From assembly GCF_003688935.1 (NCBI RefSeq), contig NZ_REGE01000005.1:17867-81866 (forward strand): a stretch of DNA of 64,000 nucleotides, given 5' to 3'. The notes beneath the pieces were generated by a model, which did no database searches, was not told where the DNA came from, and was given only the letters and a program-made list of their open reading frames with translations. Made by a program: the position numbers and the translations under genes. Origin of the DNA: Corynebacterium macginleyi (GTDB lineage: Bacteria; Actinomycetota; Actinomycetes; Mycobacteriales; Mycobacteriaceae). Shown here one piece after another: positions 56,027 through 64,000 of this stretch (positions are counted from its first letter, which is position 1; each line of letters begins with the position of its first letter).

Positions 56027-56401
56027 ATGCGCTCTTTTCCTATCACCTTCATCGCGTGGGATGGTGCGGACCTCGCTGGAGTGCGGGAGGTGCTCGCCGG
56101 ATTACGCCGTGACGGGGTCTTGCTATACCAATCAGGCCTAGCACTAGAAACCTCCTGGCTTGGCGATGACGCCCGGGATTTCTACGGCACCGCCTGGACA
56201 TGGAGCCCAGAAGATAGTGATCTGTTTTTTAAACTGGCGCGGCGCGGCAGACTCCTGACGACTGTAGGCACCACTGCCATATGCTGTGGATCTGAGGCCG
56301 ATGTGGCGGAAGCACGAGACTCTATCGCTCAAGAGTTGGTCGTGGCGCGCAGCGCAGAGGAGCTACAACAACTGCTCATCTGCGCGCAGGAATCGCACTA
56401 A
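56027..56401 (+). CDS. Hypothetical protein
   Basis: 124 residues from ATG 56027; TATCAT at 56014-56019 places transcription start at the ATG, so it is probably leaderless, although the frame is open to 55916. Reads MRSFPITFIAWDGADLAGV and continues as a small alpha/beta protein with FYGTAWTWSPEDSD and a C-terminal helix EELQQLLICAQESH. No signal peptide. Convergent with the Nudix gene (4-bp overlap of stops). Not recognised; possibly a genus-restricted ORF. Confidence 0.6.
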   Translation: MRSFPITFIAWDGADLAGVREVLAGLRRDGVLLYQSGLALETSWLGDDARDFYGTAWTWSPEDSDLFFKLARRGRLLTTVGTTAICCGSEADVAEARDSIAQELVVARSAEELQQLLICAQESH

Positions 56402-56943
56402 AGCCCGGGCTGCTCGCTGCGCTTCATCCAACCCATGCGGGGAGAAAACCCCTGCGGGTGCTTGAGGTGCGCCACGGCATCCGCAATCATCAGGCGATGG
56501 CGGCGTGACAGGCTATCCGGGAGGCGGCCCACCGAGAACCACTGCGCTTCGGTGTTTTCTTCATCGCTGATGATAGGCTCAGCGCCGTCGGTAACAGACA
56601 GGCGCAGGGCAATACCCATGAACATGCATTGATCGCCATTGGGATAGGTCACCGGACCGGACTGGCCGACACCGAGGAGCGCTTCCACCTTGGCATCAAG
56701 ACCTACTTCTTCTTTGACCTCACGCAAGGCAGTGGTCGTAATCTCCTCGCCCGGCTCACAAATGCCTTCCACCGGGGTCCACACGGCATTATCGGCGCGC
56801 TTAACCAAAAGCACAGACGGCACCTCCCACAGGGCCGCACCGGTTGGTACATCGCGAACAATAATGGCGCTGCACGCCGGAACAAAGATCTCCTCGTGGC
56901 CGATGGATTCGCGTAGCTTCACTATATAATCAGGCGTTGCCAT
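56398..56943 (-). CDS. Nudix hydrolase
   Basis: 181 residues from ATG 56943. The Nudix box is complete: GICEPGEEITTTALRE then VKEEVGL (G-x5-E-x7-R-E-x2-E-E-x-G). N-terminal IVRDVPTGAALWEVPSVLLV and C-terminal helix follow the usual fold. Substrate unknown; length and motif fit an NADH pyrophosphatase-like or housecleaning enzyme. Its stop overlaps the convergent hypothetical gene by 4 bp. Confidence 0.9.
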   Translation of the reverse strand: MATPDYIVKLRESIGHEEIFVPACSAIIVRDVPTGAALWEVPSVLLVKRADNAVWTPVEGICEPGEEITTTALREVKEEVGLDAKVEALLGVGQSGPVTYPNGDQCMFMGIALRLSVTDGAEPIISDEENTEAQWFSVGRLPDSLSRRHRLMIADAVAHLKHPQGFSPRMGWMKRSEQPGL

Positions 56944-56973
56944 AAGACCCAGCGTAGCCAATCCGGCCTCATC

Positions 56974-57816
56974 CTATGCCACGGGGCCGAGGACCTGCAG
57001 CGCAAGTTCTTGAATATCCGGTGCGGTGGTAAAGGCCACGGCAATGTTTTGTTGCGTGTCTTCGCAGCTATGCCCCTCGTCCAAGGGCTCGGTGGTTCCA
57101 GAGACCAATCCGACGATGGTCTGCCGGCCATCCACATCGCCGTAGACGGGCCCGCCGGAATCACCGACGGCACTGCACATCTGCGCCAGGGCTGCGTTGG
57201 ATTCATGTTCTAGCCCCTGGTAGTTCAGCTGTGTAAAATCCACCGCGTTCTTCACGTTCCCACAGGTCACATTGGTAGTATTGCCCAGCTTGCACACCGC
57301 ATCCGGTAAGTTGTGCAACCGCGTCGCCACGGTCGTGGCTACCTCGCCTGGAGTGAAGTAGTCCGCGTCGCGGTAAAGCTCGATGAAGGCAACATCCAGA
57401 TGATGGGTGTCTGCGGCGAAGAAATCAGAGTAGACCACCTCGCCTACCGGGTCGGCAGGGTAAGCGAAATCGCCCGCTTGTGTTCCGGCCCAGACCTTAT
57501 CCCCAGGTTTGCCACAATGAGAGGCTGTCACGGCAATGCTACGGCCATCGGCAAGCGCGAAAGACCACGCCGCAGTGCAGGACTGGAAGGTAAAATATTC
57601 GCCCGGCTGCGGGTCATTCGCAGATAGATTTAGCGCTGCACCGGGGAGCATAGGTACCACCGCGGGCTCATAAAATTCGTTCGGCGGCGCCGCCGGTAGC
57701 GTTTCGGTGAATTGCGCAACCACCCGATCCTGCTGCTGGGTGTCATAGGTTCTACACGCTGCCACCGCGAACAGCGCGGCTGTCAGCAGGCTACTGACCA
57801 TCCGTATCCGCGTCAC
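56974..57816 (-). CDS. Secreted trypsin-like serine protease (putative lipoprotein)
   Basis: About 280 residues from GTG 57816 (ATG 57801 also possible). Signal peptide with lipobox FAVAAC (lipid Cys at about residue 21). Catalytic triad: His in VTASHCGKPG, Asp in HHLDVAFIEL, Ser in CSAVGDSGGPVYG; Cys pairs flank them. A chymotrypsin-like protease that probably acts at the envelope. Its N-terminal codons overlap the small upstream ORF, suggesting co-expression. Confidence 0.88.
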   Translation of the reverse strand: MTRIRMVSSLLTAALFAVAACRTYDTQQQDRVVAQFTETLPAAPPNEFYEPAVVPMLPGAALNLSANDPQPGEYFTFQSCTAAWSFALADGRSIAVTASHCGKPGDKVWAGTQAGDFAYPADPVGEVVYSDFFAADTHHLDVAFIELYRDADYFTPGEVATTVATRLHNLPDAVCKLGNTTNVTCGNVKNAVDFTQLNYQGLEHESNAALAQMCSAVGDSGGPVYGDVDGRQTIVGLVSGTTEPLDEGHSCEDTQQNIAVAFTTAPDIQELALQVLGPVA

Positions 57817-57937
57817 CTGCAGAGTCCCTACCCTGTTCTTTTTTATTCGCCTCTGCCTGTGCTTTTAAGTCACGGATGAATTTTTCCGGATCGAATTCGG
57901 TGTAGTATTCCGGTCCAGCAAAGTTCTCTAGGGCCAT
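57791..57937 (-). CDS. Small acidic ORF upstream of the protease
   Basis: 48 residues, ATG 57937 to TAG 57791: MALENFAGPEYYTEFDPEKF continuing IRDLKAQAEANKKEQG and an Asp-rich tail. No signal peptide or hydrophobic stretch; hydrophilic throughout. It sits between thrC (stop 57945) and the protease, overlapping the protease start by 11-26 bp, so it may be a leader or partner for it. Too short for standard ORF filters; its composition and coupling favour a real gene, but I know no homologue. Confidence 0.55.
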   Translation of the reverse strand: MALENFAGPEYYTEFDPEKFIRDLKAQAEANKKEQGRDSAGDADTDGQ

Positions 57938-57944
57938 ATAGTGG

Positions 57945-59387
57945 CTACACCTCCGTGTTTTCTATGCTCGATGAAATATAGTCCTTGACCGCTGCGGCAT
58001 CGTTGGGCATATCGACCACGTGGCGCTCCGCATCCACAATGCCAACGAAACGCTCCGGTGGCTGCGGTGCGCTCCCGATGGCCTCGGTGATGGTTTCACT
58101 GAATTTTACTGGCAATGCCGTTTCCAGACAGACTATGGGAGTAACCACGCCCTCTTCCTGGGCCACACGCGCGACTTTTATGCCATCGGCCGTGTGCGGA
58201 TCCACCAGGTAACCATAGCGCTCGTATACATCCTTGATTGTGGCAAGACGGTCATCATGGGTAGAGGAACCAGACAAGAAACCGTAGTCTTCGCGTGCGG
58301 CCGTGATGAGAGATTCTCCAAGGCTAAACCCGCCGTCTTTGACCTTGGTGCCAAAAAGATCCGCAACGCGAGCGGCATCGCGCCCTACAAGATCGAAGGC
58401 GAAGCGCTCAAAATTAGAGGCTCGGGAAATATCCATAGACGGCGACGAAGTAGCCATGGTTTCTGCGGCAGGGCGCGGGCGGTAGTTGCCGGTGCGGAAG
58501 AACTCATCTAACACGTCATTCTCATTCGTCGCCACGATGAGGCGATCGATGGGAAGGCCCATGCTGCGGGCAATATGCCCGGCGCAGATATCGCCAAAGT
58601 TACCGGTAGGAACGCTGAAGGACACTTTTTGCCCGTTATCATCGGTGACCTTAATCCAGCAAGAAATATAGTAAACTACTTGAGCCAATAGGCGGGCCCA
58701 GTTAATAGAGTTAACCGCACCGATGCGATAGTTGGATTTAAACTCCACATCGCTGGAGACTGCCTTTACTACGTCCTGACAATCATCAAAAACACCGTTG
58801 AGGGCGATATTAAAGATATTCGGATCATTCAGACCGAACATTTGGGCTTGTTGAAAGGCGGTCATGCGCCCGGACGGCGTTAACATGAAAACGCGGATGC
58901 CATCGCGCCCACGCATGGCGTACTCGGCGGAGGAACCGGTATCGCCCGAGGTAGCCCCCAAAATATTCAGCGTCTCGCCGCGGCGGGCAAGCTCGTATTC
59001 AAAAAGCTCGCCCAAAAGCTGCATGGCCATATCTTTAAATGCAGCGGTGGGGCCTTCTGACAGGTGACCAATAAACAGGCCATCCCCAAGCTCGGTGACC
59101 GGGACAATCTCAGGGGAGGAAAATTTCGGGCTGGTATACGCCCGGGCGGCGATTTTATCCAGATCTTCTTCCGGAATATCGTCGATAAACAATTTGATTA
59201 CCTCGGCCGCAAGGGCGGCATAGCCGCCAGTTTTCACCACTTCGCGCCACGCGTCCAGCGTGGCAGAGTCCAGTTGCGGGTAGGTTTCAGGCAGGTACAG
59301 GCCACCGTCGGGCGCAAGCCCTCCTAGAAGGATATCCGTAAAGGATGCGAGCTGGCCGGTGGTATCACGGGTCGACATATATTTCAC
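57945..59387 (-). CDS. thrC: Threonine synthase
   Basis: 480 residues from GTG 59387, chosen because C. glutamicum ThrC begins with the same (M/V)-x-Y-(M/I)-STRD motif; AGGAT is upstream. PLP Lys in SEGPTAAFKDMAMQLLGE (about 109), PLP phosphate loop LGATSGDTGSSAEYA. It is the long bacterial form. Converts O-phosphohomoserine to threonine. Minus strand; divergent by 38 bp from the MFS gene. Confidence 0.95.
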   Translation of the reverse strand: MKYMSTRDTTGQLASFTDILLGGLAPDGGLYLPETYPQLDSATLDAWREVVKTGGYAALAAEVIKLFIDDIPEEDLDKIAARAYTSPKFSSPEIVPVTELGDGLFIGHLSEGPTAAFKDMAMQLLGELFEYELARRGETLNILGATSGDTGSSAEYAMRGRDGIRVFMLTPSGRMTAFQQAQMFGLNDPNIFNIALNGVFDDCQDVVKAVSSDVEFKSNYRIGAVNSINWARLLAQVVYYISCWIKVTDDNGQKVSFSVPTGNFGDICAGHIARSMGLPIDRLIVATNENDVLDEFFRTGNYRPRPAAETMATSSPSMDISRASNFERFAFDLVGRDAARVADLFGTKVKDGGFSLGESLITAAREDYGFLSGSSTHDDRLATIKDVYERYGYLVDPHTADGIKVARVAQEEGVVTPIVCLETALPVKFSETITEAIGSAPQPPERFVGIVDAERHVVDMPNDAAAVKDYISSSIENTEV

Positions 59388-59425
59388 AAGATGAATCCTA
59401 GTAGTTAACGCGTAAGGTATCATCC

Positions 59426-60364
59426 ATGTCGCAGCCAAATCCGAGAGAAGTTATCACAACTCAAGCGTTAAAAGTTTGGCTCGCAGCGATGGCAGTCTAT
59501 CTCGTAGCTATTACCGGGCGGTCTTCCTTCGGCGTAGCCGGCCTCGATGCTATGGAGCGCTTCGGCGTCAATGCCGGGCGCATCGCGGTATTTACTTCCG
59601 TGCAATTGGGCGTTTATGCCATCGCGGTCGCCGACTCTCCAGAAAAGCTCGGGGTTATTCCTTTGGACAAGGAACCGCCCAATTCCCAAAGCAGCAGCAT
59701 CGGCACCCGACTGGGAGCGGTCTTTACCTCGCCCATCGCCTGGCAGGCATACTTTATCCACTACAGCGGCATGTTACCGCTGGTTGTCTTTGTCATGCTG
59801 TGGGGCATGCCCATGATGACCCAAGGCATGGAACTATCCAAAGGCAAGGCCGGCCTCGTACTGACCCTTTTGGCCGTATTTTTGGTTCTGCTTGGGCCCT
59901 TGCACGGGCGGATTTCCTCCCGCGCACACAATATAAGGCCCTGGGTCGCGCTCGGGGTCGTGAGCCTGCACGTGCTGACCTGGGTGCTATTTTTCGCCTT
60001 CGGCACCAGTGGGGGTCTTGCGGCCATTATCGCAGTCTCCTTTATCCTCGCGCTGTGCACACCCACCTCAAATTATGGTTTCGACATCATCCGCGAGAAC
60101 ATGGACCGCGCTGTCGTCGCGACCGCAACCGGCTTGGGTAATATGGGCGGGTTTACTTCTGGCATGCTGGGCGCGCAGTTATTTGGCATGGTCTTGGACC
60201 ACTCTGCCAATGCCCCCAATTACTCCATGACGGATTTCACCACCGCCTCCCTCGCCGTCTGGGCCGTATGGCTGTGCGGCTTGGCCGGAGTCGTCATCAC
60301 CTACATCCTACGTCGGCGCGGCGGCTACGCCGGGCCGACCGTGAGGATAGTAAAGGTAACCTAG
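59426..60364 (+). pseudogene. MFS transporter with large internal deletion
   Basis: 312 codons against ~430 for the family. Two N-terminal helices end in VFTSVQLGVYAIA, and the next residues are VADSPEKLGVIPL, which belongs to the mid-protein loop. About four helices (roughly 115 residues) are therefore missing in frame. The C-terminal six-helix half is complete (ALGVVSLHVLTWVLFFAFG, NMGGFTSGMLGAQLFG). The frame is otherwise intact and starts at an ATG. A permease missing half its N-domain is unlikely to transport. C. glutamicum has a full-length MFS gene at this place next to thrC. Confidence 0.8.
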
Positions 60365-60370
60365 CGCAGC

Positions 60371-61144
60371 TTATTCGGGCCTTTTGGCCTCATCGACATC
60401 CGCTGCCCCCGCGCCTTCAGTCTCCTCTGCTTCTTCCGCGTCTGGGTCCAAGATAAAGCTGATAGTTCCCTCTGGGTCCGCGAGAAACTCTCTAGTGGCG
60501 GCCACGGCTTCGGCCTTCTCAAAGGAGATGCGCTGGAAGCCGGTGTCATTTAATTCCACGATATCGGCATTGGGGCAACCCAGCAGAATCGGTGAATGCG
60601 TGGCGATAAATAGCTGCGCACCACGGTCAGCGGCTTGGGCAATCTCAGCGATCAGCGCCAATTGTCGAATGACGGATAAGCCCGATTCTGGCTCGTCCAA
60701 GATATATACCCCCGCCCCATCAAGGCGCTCATAGAGCACATCGAAGACGGACTCGCCGTGCGAGCGGGCCTGCACATCTACCTGGGTGGGCAGGGTGGAA
60801 CGCCCGCCGGATTCTTCGGGGGATTGCTCGCGCGATAGGAGGTATTCATGATTTTCTGCGCGCAGGAAATAGGCCCGCTGAATTAGCGCCGTGCGCTCAC
60901 AAACCACTGGGCTAACGGGCAGGATTGCTTCCGGATCCCCCATCCGTCCGCCCTTGGGAGAGCACCCAAGATCCGTTGCCATGGCGGCCAATAAACTGGA
61001 TTTTCCTATGCCGTTATCGCCAACGAAAATCGTCACCGGACGGGTAAAGGAAAAGCGCCTCAAATCTGCCAGGTAATCGAAGACAGGCAGGTTACGGCGA
61101 TAATCCCGCGGCATGGATTTTAGGCGAACGGCATCAACCAACAT
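60371..61144 (-). CDS. AAA-family (SMC/ABC-like) ATPase
   Basis: 257 residues: Walker A FVGDNGIGKSSLL (about 43), an ABC-like SHGESVFDVLYERLD (Q/signature region), Walker B GVYILDEPESGLS (about 150), and the switch His in LFIATHSPILLG. N-terminus VDAVRLKSMPRDYRRN. This is the stand-alone predicted-ATPase type seen as orphan genes or beside toxins/nucleases. No partner nuclease is adjacent. ATG 61144. Role unknown. Confidence 0.85.
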   Translation of the reverse strand: MLVDAVRLKSMPRDYRRNLPVFDYLADLRRFSFTRPVTIFVGDNGIGKSSLLAAMATDLGCSPKGGRMGDPEAILPVSPVVCERTALIQRAYFLRAENHEYLLSREQSPEESGGRSTLPTQVDVQARSHGESVFDVLYERLDGAGVYILDEPESGLSVIRQLALIAEIAQAADRGAQLFIATHSPILLGCPNADIVELNDTGFQRISFEKAEAVAATREFLADPEGTISFILDPDAEEAEETEGAGAADVDEAKRPE

Positions 61145-61192
61145 GCCTGACAGTTTAGCGGCAGCGGCGGTGCGTGGATGGGGTATTCCGGG

Positions 61193-61390
61193 CTATCGCC
61201 GCGCTATTGCTATTGCTCCTTCGAGGGCTGACTTGAGATGCAGGATTAAAGGATCCCCGGTTGCTGCTTGGGCTATGGTCTCTGCTGGAACCGCATTTAC
61301 CGCAAAGGCAATACCTAATCCCCCGCTAATAGGAAAAACTATGGCTGCGGCCACCGCCAGAGTTGTAGATAAATTATTCTTAATTGTCAT
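61193..61390 (-). CDS. Small secreted or membrane protein
   Basis: 65 residues; ATG 61390 is preceded by GGAGGAGACG, a strong ribosome site that also rejects upstream starts. The N-terminal half is a hydrophobic helix or signal peptide (LSTTLAVAAAIVFPISGGLG) and the C-terminal half (ETIAQAATGDPLILHLKSAL) is amphipathic. It might be a small porin-like or envelope peptide. No homologue recognised. Minus strand between the ATPase and a membrane protein. Confidence 0.6.
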   Translation of the reverse strand: MTIKNNLSTTLAVAAAIVFPISGGLGIAFAVNAVPAETIAQAATGDPLILHLKSALEGAIAIARR

Positions 61391-61603
61391 CGTCTCCTCC
61401 AGTCCCTCGGTAACGCACACCTTGATTTTTGATTCGTTACCGTTTCGTTATGGAAAACTCTAGGGAGACGAGCTGTTAAGGCCATGCCCTCCGTCTGCCG
61501 GTTTCCTGAAACTTCTTGGAGGCCATTCCTCGGCCCGGAGGACGCCCCAGCGACTGCACCAACCGAAGCACAGACCGGGATCTAGACAGAGTCTGGTACG
61601 GCC

Positions 61604-62071
61604 CTAATTCGCCGGGGCGCTTTCGGCCACGATGCCATCGCTGGCGGGGATGACAATCCCTTTATCGAAGGCGCCAATGATGGCCTTTTCATCCTCTTCA
61701 TCTAACTCGCCAGAGGCCACAGCACTCTTTAATTCACGCTCTAAATACTGCCGGACATCAGACTTCCCGGATTTATTCTGGGTAATTTCGCGCGGAACCG
61801 ACTCTATGGGAATCCCCAACGCCTTCGCCAGCGCCATCACGCGGTTGGCTTCTAAAGCCGCATCGCCTGCTACCGCACCAGTGCCCTGGGCGGGCGCTTC
61901 TTGTTGCACCACTCCCCCAGCCACGGCATCGCCTACGGTCATCGTCCCTTTCGGAGGCTGATGGCGGTTAGTTACCCACATACCCCCGACGACGGCAATA
62001 ATAGCCACCACGGTAATACAACCCCACAGGTAGATGAGCTTCCTGCGATGGGCTTCCGGAGATTTAATCAT
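61604..62071 (-). CDS. Single-pass membrane protein of unknown function
   Basis: 155 residues from ATG 62071, which overlaps the stop of the upstream gene by 8 bp. One N-terminal helix (LIYLWGCITVVAIIAVVGGM, about 12-31), then a linker and a helical C-terminal domain (ALAKALGIPIESVPREITQN, LERELKSAVASGELDEEDEK). The C-terminal domain would be extracytoplasmic by the positive-inside rule. No family known to me. Probably an operon partner of 62064-62435. Confidence 0.65.
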   Translation of the reverse strand: MIKSPEAHRRKLIYLWGCITVVAIIAVVGGMWVTNRHQPPKGTMTVGDAVAGGVVQQEAPAQGTGAVAGDAALEANRVMALAKALGIPIESVPREITQNKSGKSDVRQYLERELKSAVASGELDEEDEKAIIGAFDKGIVIPASDGIVAESAPAN

Positions 62072-62435
62072 GGTAATCCGAATTTCCTCCGAAGAATCCA
62101 TAACCGTTACCGCGCGAGGAATTGCCATTGCCGCGTTCAATCAACATATCAATGAGCGAGCGGATCGTAGCCTCCCCAATGCGATCGGCGGGCCCGCGCG
62201 AGCTGAACTCCGCACCGCGCTGACGATCAAGGCCGTCTTGGCGATGCGCCGCATCGGGGTTCTGCCCGGCGCCGGGGGTGCTCGTTTGTGGGGCCGAGAC
62301 CGTGATGGTCAAGGTGGTTCCCTCTATCTCGAGGACGTCATCATCACGGACTCCTGCCGCGCGAGCGGCAGAAAGCAAGGCGGCTAATTCTCCCACGGTG
62401 GCAGATCCCATCTCAAGCTGCAGCTGAAATGACAT
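62064..62435 (-). CDS. Hypothetical soluble protein coupled to a membrane protein
   Basis: 123 residues, ATG 62435 behind AAAGGACC. Starts MSFQLQLEMGSATVGELAAL, then LLSAARAAGVRDDDVLEIEG and a beta-rich TTLTITVSAP, a Gln/Asp/Arg-rich linker, EATIRSLIDMLIERGN and an Asn/Gly/Ser-rich end. It has no signal peptide. Overlap of 8 bp with the downstream membrane gene indicates coupling. Not recognised. It lies 98 bp from glnE, same strand. Confidence 0.6.
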   Translation of the reverse strand: MSFQLQLEMGSATVGELAALLSAARAAGVRDDDVLEIEGTTLTITVSAPQTSTPGAGQNPDAAHRQDGLDRQRGAEFSSRGPADRIGEATIRSLIDMLIERGNGNSSRGNGYGFFGGNSDYHD

Positions 62436-62532
62436 AACCAAAGGTCCTTTCTCTAAGTTATTCCTACTCTAGAGTCCGATACTTCATAAGTTAAGGGATT
62501 GAGAGCCATCTAAACCAAGTTATGCGGCAACT

Positions 62533-64000
62533 TTAAGAATGCTCGAAGGATTCTTCCTCTCCCCAGAAGACCTCATCGACCACCTTGCGCGCGTGTCGAG
62601 TCAATTTCAGGTAAGTATCCAGGAAATCCTGATTATTCTCCGGCGTCCACCCAGCTGCGCCGGCGACTTGGGCCAATTGCGGGCCCGGCCCAGGCAACTG
62701 GTCCACGCGCTTGCCGCGCACCAGCACCAACGCGTTGCGGGCGTCTGTTGTCATCAACCATGCCTCTCGCAGTTCACTTGTTTGTTCGGTGCTTAAGATT
62801 CCACTTTCTTCCAGCGCCTCCAGCACCGGCAAGGTCCCTGGCTGCCGCAGCGCGGGATGCTCATGTCCGTGCATCATAATCAGCAGCTGCACCGTCCACT
62901 CAATATCGCTCAAGGCTCCGCGGCCCAGCTTCGTGTGCGTGGTGCGATCGGCCCCACGCGGCAGGCGCTCATTATCCACGCGTGCCTTCATGCGCCGGAT
63001 GGCGCGGATGGTGGACTGGCTCGCACCGCTATCCGGGTAGCGGTATTCATCGATCATCTCTATAAAACGCTGGCCCACTTCTTCATCCCCAGCGATGAAG
63101 GCAGCGCGCAGCAGCGCCTGCATTTCCCAGGCCTCGCCCCACTCGCGGTAATAGCGCTTGTAGGAGGCAATGCTGCGCACCGCCGCACCAGATCGGCCCT
63201 CCGGGCGCAGGCCCAGATCGACGTCCAGGGGTGGATCCCCAGAGGGCTTGGCTAGGCGGCGGCGCAGCTTTTCGACGATCCCTATGGCCCACCTCATGGC
63301 CTCACTCTCGTCATCTGCGGCATCAGGCTCTGCCACGAAAAGCACATCTGCATCGGAGCCGAACCCAAGCTCTCGGCCGCCGAGTCGGCCCATGCCAATA
63401 ACTGCAATTCGCGCCGGCGGTTCCGCATCCTCGTGGTCAATCCGCCAGGCCCGCACCTCCGCGCGCAGGGCGGCTTCTAAAACCGCATTCCAGATAGTCG
63501 AAAGCTCCTGGCACACCTGCTCGACGGGGATAATTCCTAAGAGATCACCACTGGCTATGCGCGCCAGCTCCACCCTGCGCAGCGAGCGCGCGACCGCCAC
63601 CGCCTTATCCGGATGCACGTGGCGCTTGCTGGAATTGACCAACGCCTGAGACACCTGCTCTGGTTTGGTTTCCAGCAACTTGGGACCGGTCGCGCCATCG
63701 GAAAGCTGTTTCACCGAATCCGGGGCGCTGATAATGAGGTCCGCGGTAAAAGACGACGTTCCTAGAATATGCATCAAGCGCTGGCCGACGATCCCCTCAT
63801 CCCGCAAAATGCGCAGGAACCACGACTTATCACGAGCAGCATCGGAGAGCTTGCGGTAATTGAGCAACCCCATATCCGGGTCCGCGGTTTCTGCCAGCCA
63901 TTCCATCAAGGTGGGCAGCAAGATCGCTTGAATGCGTGCCTTGCGGGACGTGCCTGAGGCCAAGGAGGTCAGGTGCTCGAAGGCGCGCACCGGCGCGCTA
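62533..64000 (-). CDS. glnE: Glutamine synthetase adenylyltransferase/deadenylylase (C-terminal part)
   Basis: The frame is open through the right edge, so only the C-terminal ~489 codons of a ~1000-residue protein are present. The nucleotidyltransferase signature GMGRLGGRELGFGSDADVLFV (about residue 199 of the visible part) and DVDLGLRPEGRSGAAVRS are GlnE hallmarks; the region starts in the linker RAFEHLTSLASGTSRKARIQ. The C-terminal transferase domain adenylylates GlnA on its Tyr (encoded at 54258) when nitrogen is plentiful. Start lies outside. Confidence 0.95.
   Translation of the reverse strand, partial: SAPVRAFEHLTSLASGTSRKARIQAILLPTLMEWLAETADPDMGLLNYRKLSDAARDKSWFLRILRDEGIVGQRLMHILGTSSFTADLIISAPDSVKQLSDGATGPKLLETKPEQVSQALVNSSKRHVHPDKAVAVARSLRRVELARIASGDLLGIIPVEQVCQELSTIWNAVLEAALRAEVRAWRIDHEDAEPPARIAVIGMGRLGGRELGFGSDADVLFVAEPDAADDESEAMRWAIGIVEKLRRRLAKPSGDPPLDVDLGLRPEGRSGAAVRSIASYKRYYREWGEAWEMQALLRAAFIAGDEEVGQRFIEMIDEYRYPDSGASQSTIRAIRRMKARVDNERLPRGADRTTHTKLGRGALSDIEWTVQLLIMMHGHEHPALRQPGTLPVLEALEESGILSTEQTSELREAWLMTTDARNALVLVRGKRVDQLPGPGPQLAQVAGAAGWTPENNQDFLDTYLKLTRHARKVVDEVFWGEEESFEHS

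Overview
The window looks like a chromosomal segment of a Corynebacterium species with a moderately high GC content. The evidence is the gene order: mra/dcw cell-division genes, a PknL / lipomannan-mannosyltransferase block, NlpC peptidases, the cytochrome bc1-aa3 operon, ltsA, sucB, lipB-lipA, glnA, thrC and glnE. That order is familiar from C. glutamicum and partly from mycobacteria (the Rv2175c-Rv2190c order). Individual markers agree: a diheme cytochrome c1, an actinobacterial RNase AS, PimB', an LtsA-type asparagine synthetase, DtxR/GlxR-type operators and possible leaderless starts. I cannot name the species. No tRNA, rRNA, CRISPR array, intact IS element or prophage was seen.

Layout. 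1-6265 (minus): the start of the division/wall cluster, mraZ - rsmH - FtsL-like - ftsI - murE - murF (murF cut by the window edge). It has a candidate mraW-type structured RNA between mraZ and rsmH, and a ladder of TGGGG repeats (putative MraZ boxes) upstream. 6700-8446: small accessory genes (DUF3040, HEPN, GNAT). 8500-20971: isoprenoid and mannolipid/envelope functions (idsA, mptA, pknL with its Rv2175c-like partner, aroG, RNase AS, mptC, an acyltransferase, plsC, glk, pimB'). 19928-21721: two NlpC/P60 wall hydrolases; the second has a structured leader. 21722-22666: an unusual gene-free stretch with a GlxR box, a C13T8 homopolymer and a DtxR-type iron box. 22667-29017: a five-gene, translationally coupled cassette of ECF S/T/A components plus two ABC half-exporter-type proteins. 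It is probably an iron-controlled metallophore importer and is the main accessory system here.

29502-36345: the respiratory supercomplex genes ctaE-qcrCAB and ctaCF, with an unlisted 43-codon ORF between ctaF and ctaE. 36346-44045: ltsA, erpA-like, DUF3043, a degenerate CobT-like protein, ilvE, pepA, pncA and a hypothetical. 44171-52658: a 'lipoate island' holding the E2 acyltransferase with two nearly identical lipoyl domains, gcvP-gcvT-gcvH, then lipB and lipA, so lipoyl carriers sit beside the enzymes that lipoylate them. 52742-64000: DUF4191, RDD, glnA, Nudix, a secreted serine protease, a tiny overlapping ORF, thrC, an MFS gene with an internal deletion, an AAA ATPase, three small unknown genes and the C-terminal half of glnE. 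GlnA keeps a consensus adenylylation-site Tyr, so GlnE would be its regulator.

Genes with signs of decay: the MFS transporter (about four helices missing), the CobT-like protein (catalytic Glu not retained), PknL (no PASTA repeats; ends just after its membrane helix), an acyltransferase with no ordinary start codon ahead of its conserved N-terminus, and a membrane-protein-like remnant at 29083-29331.
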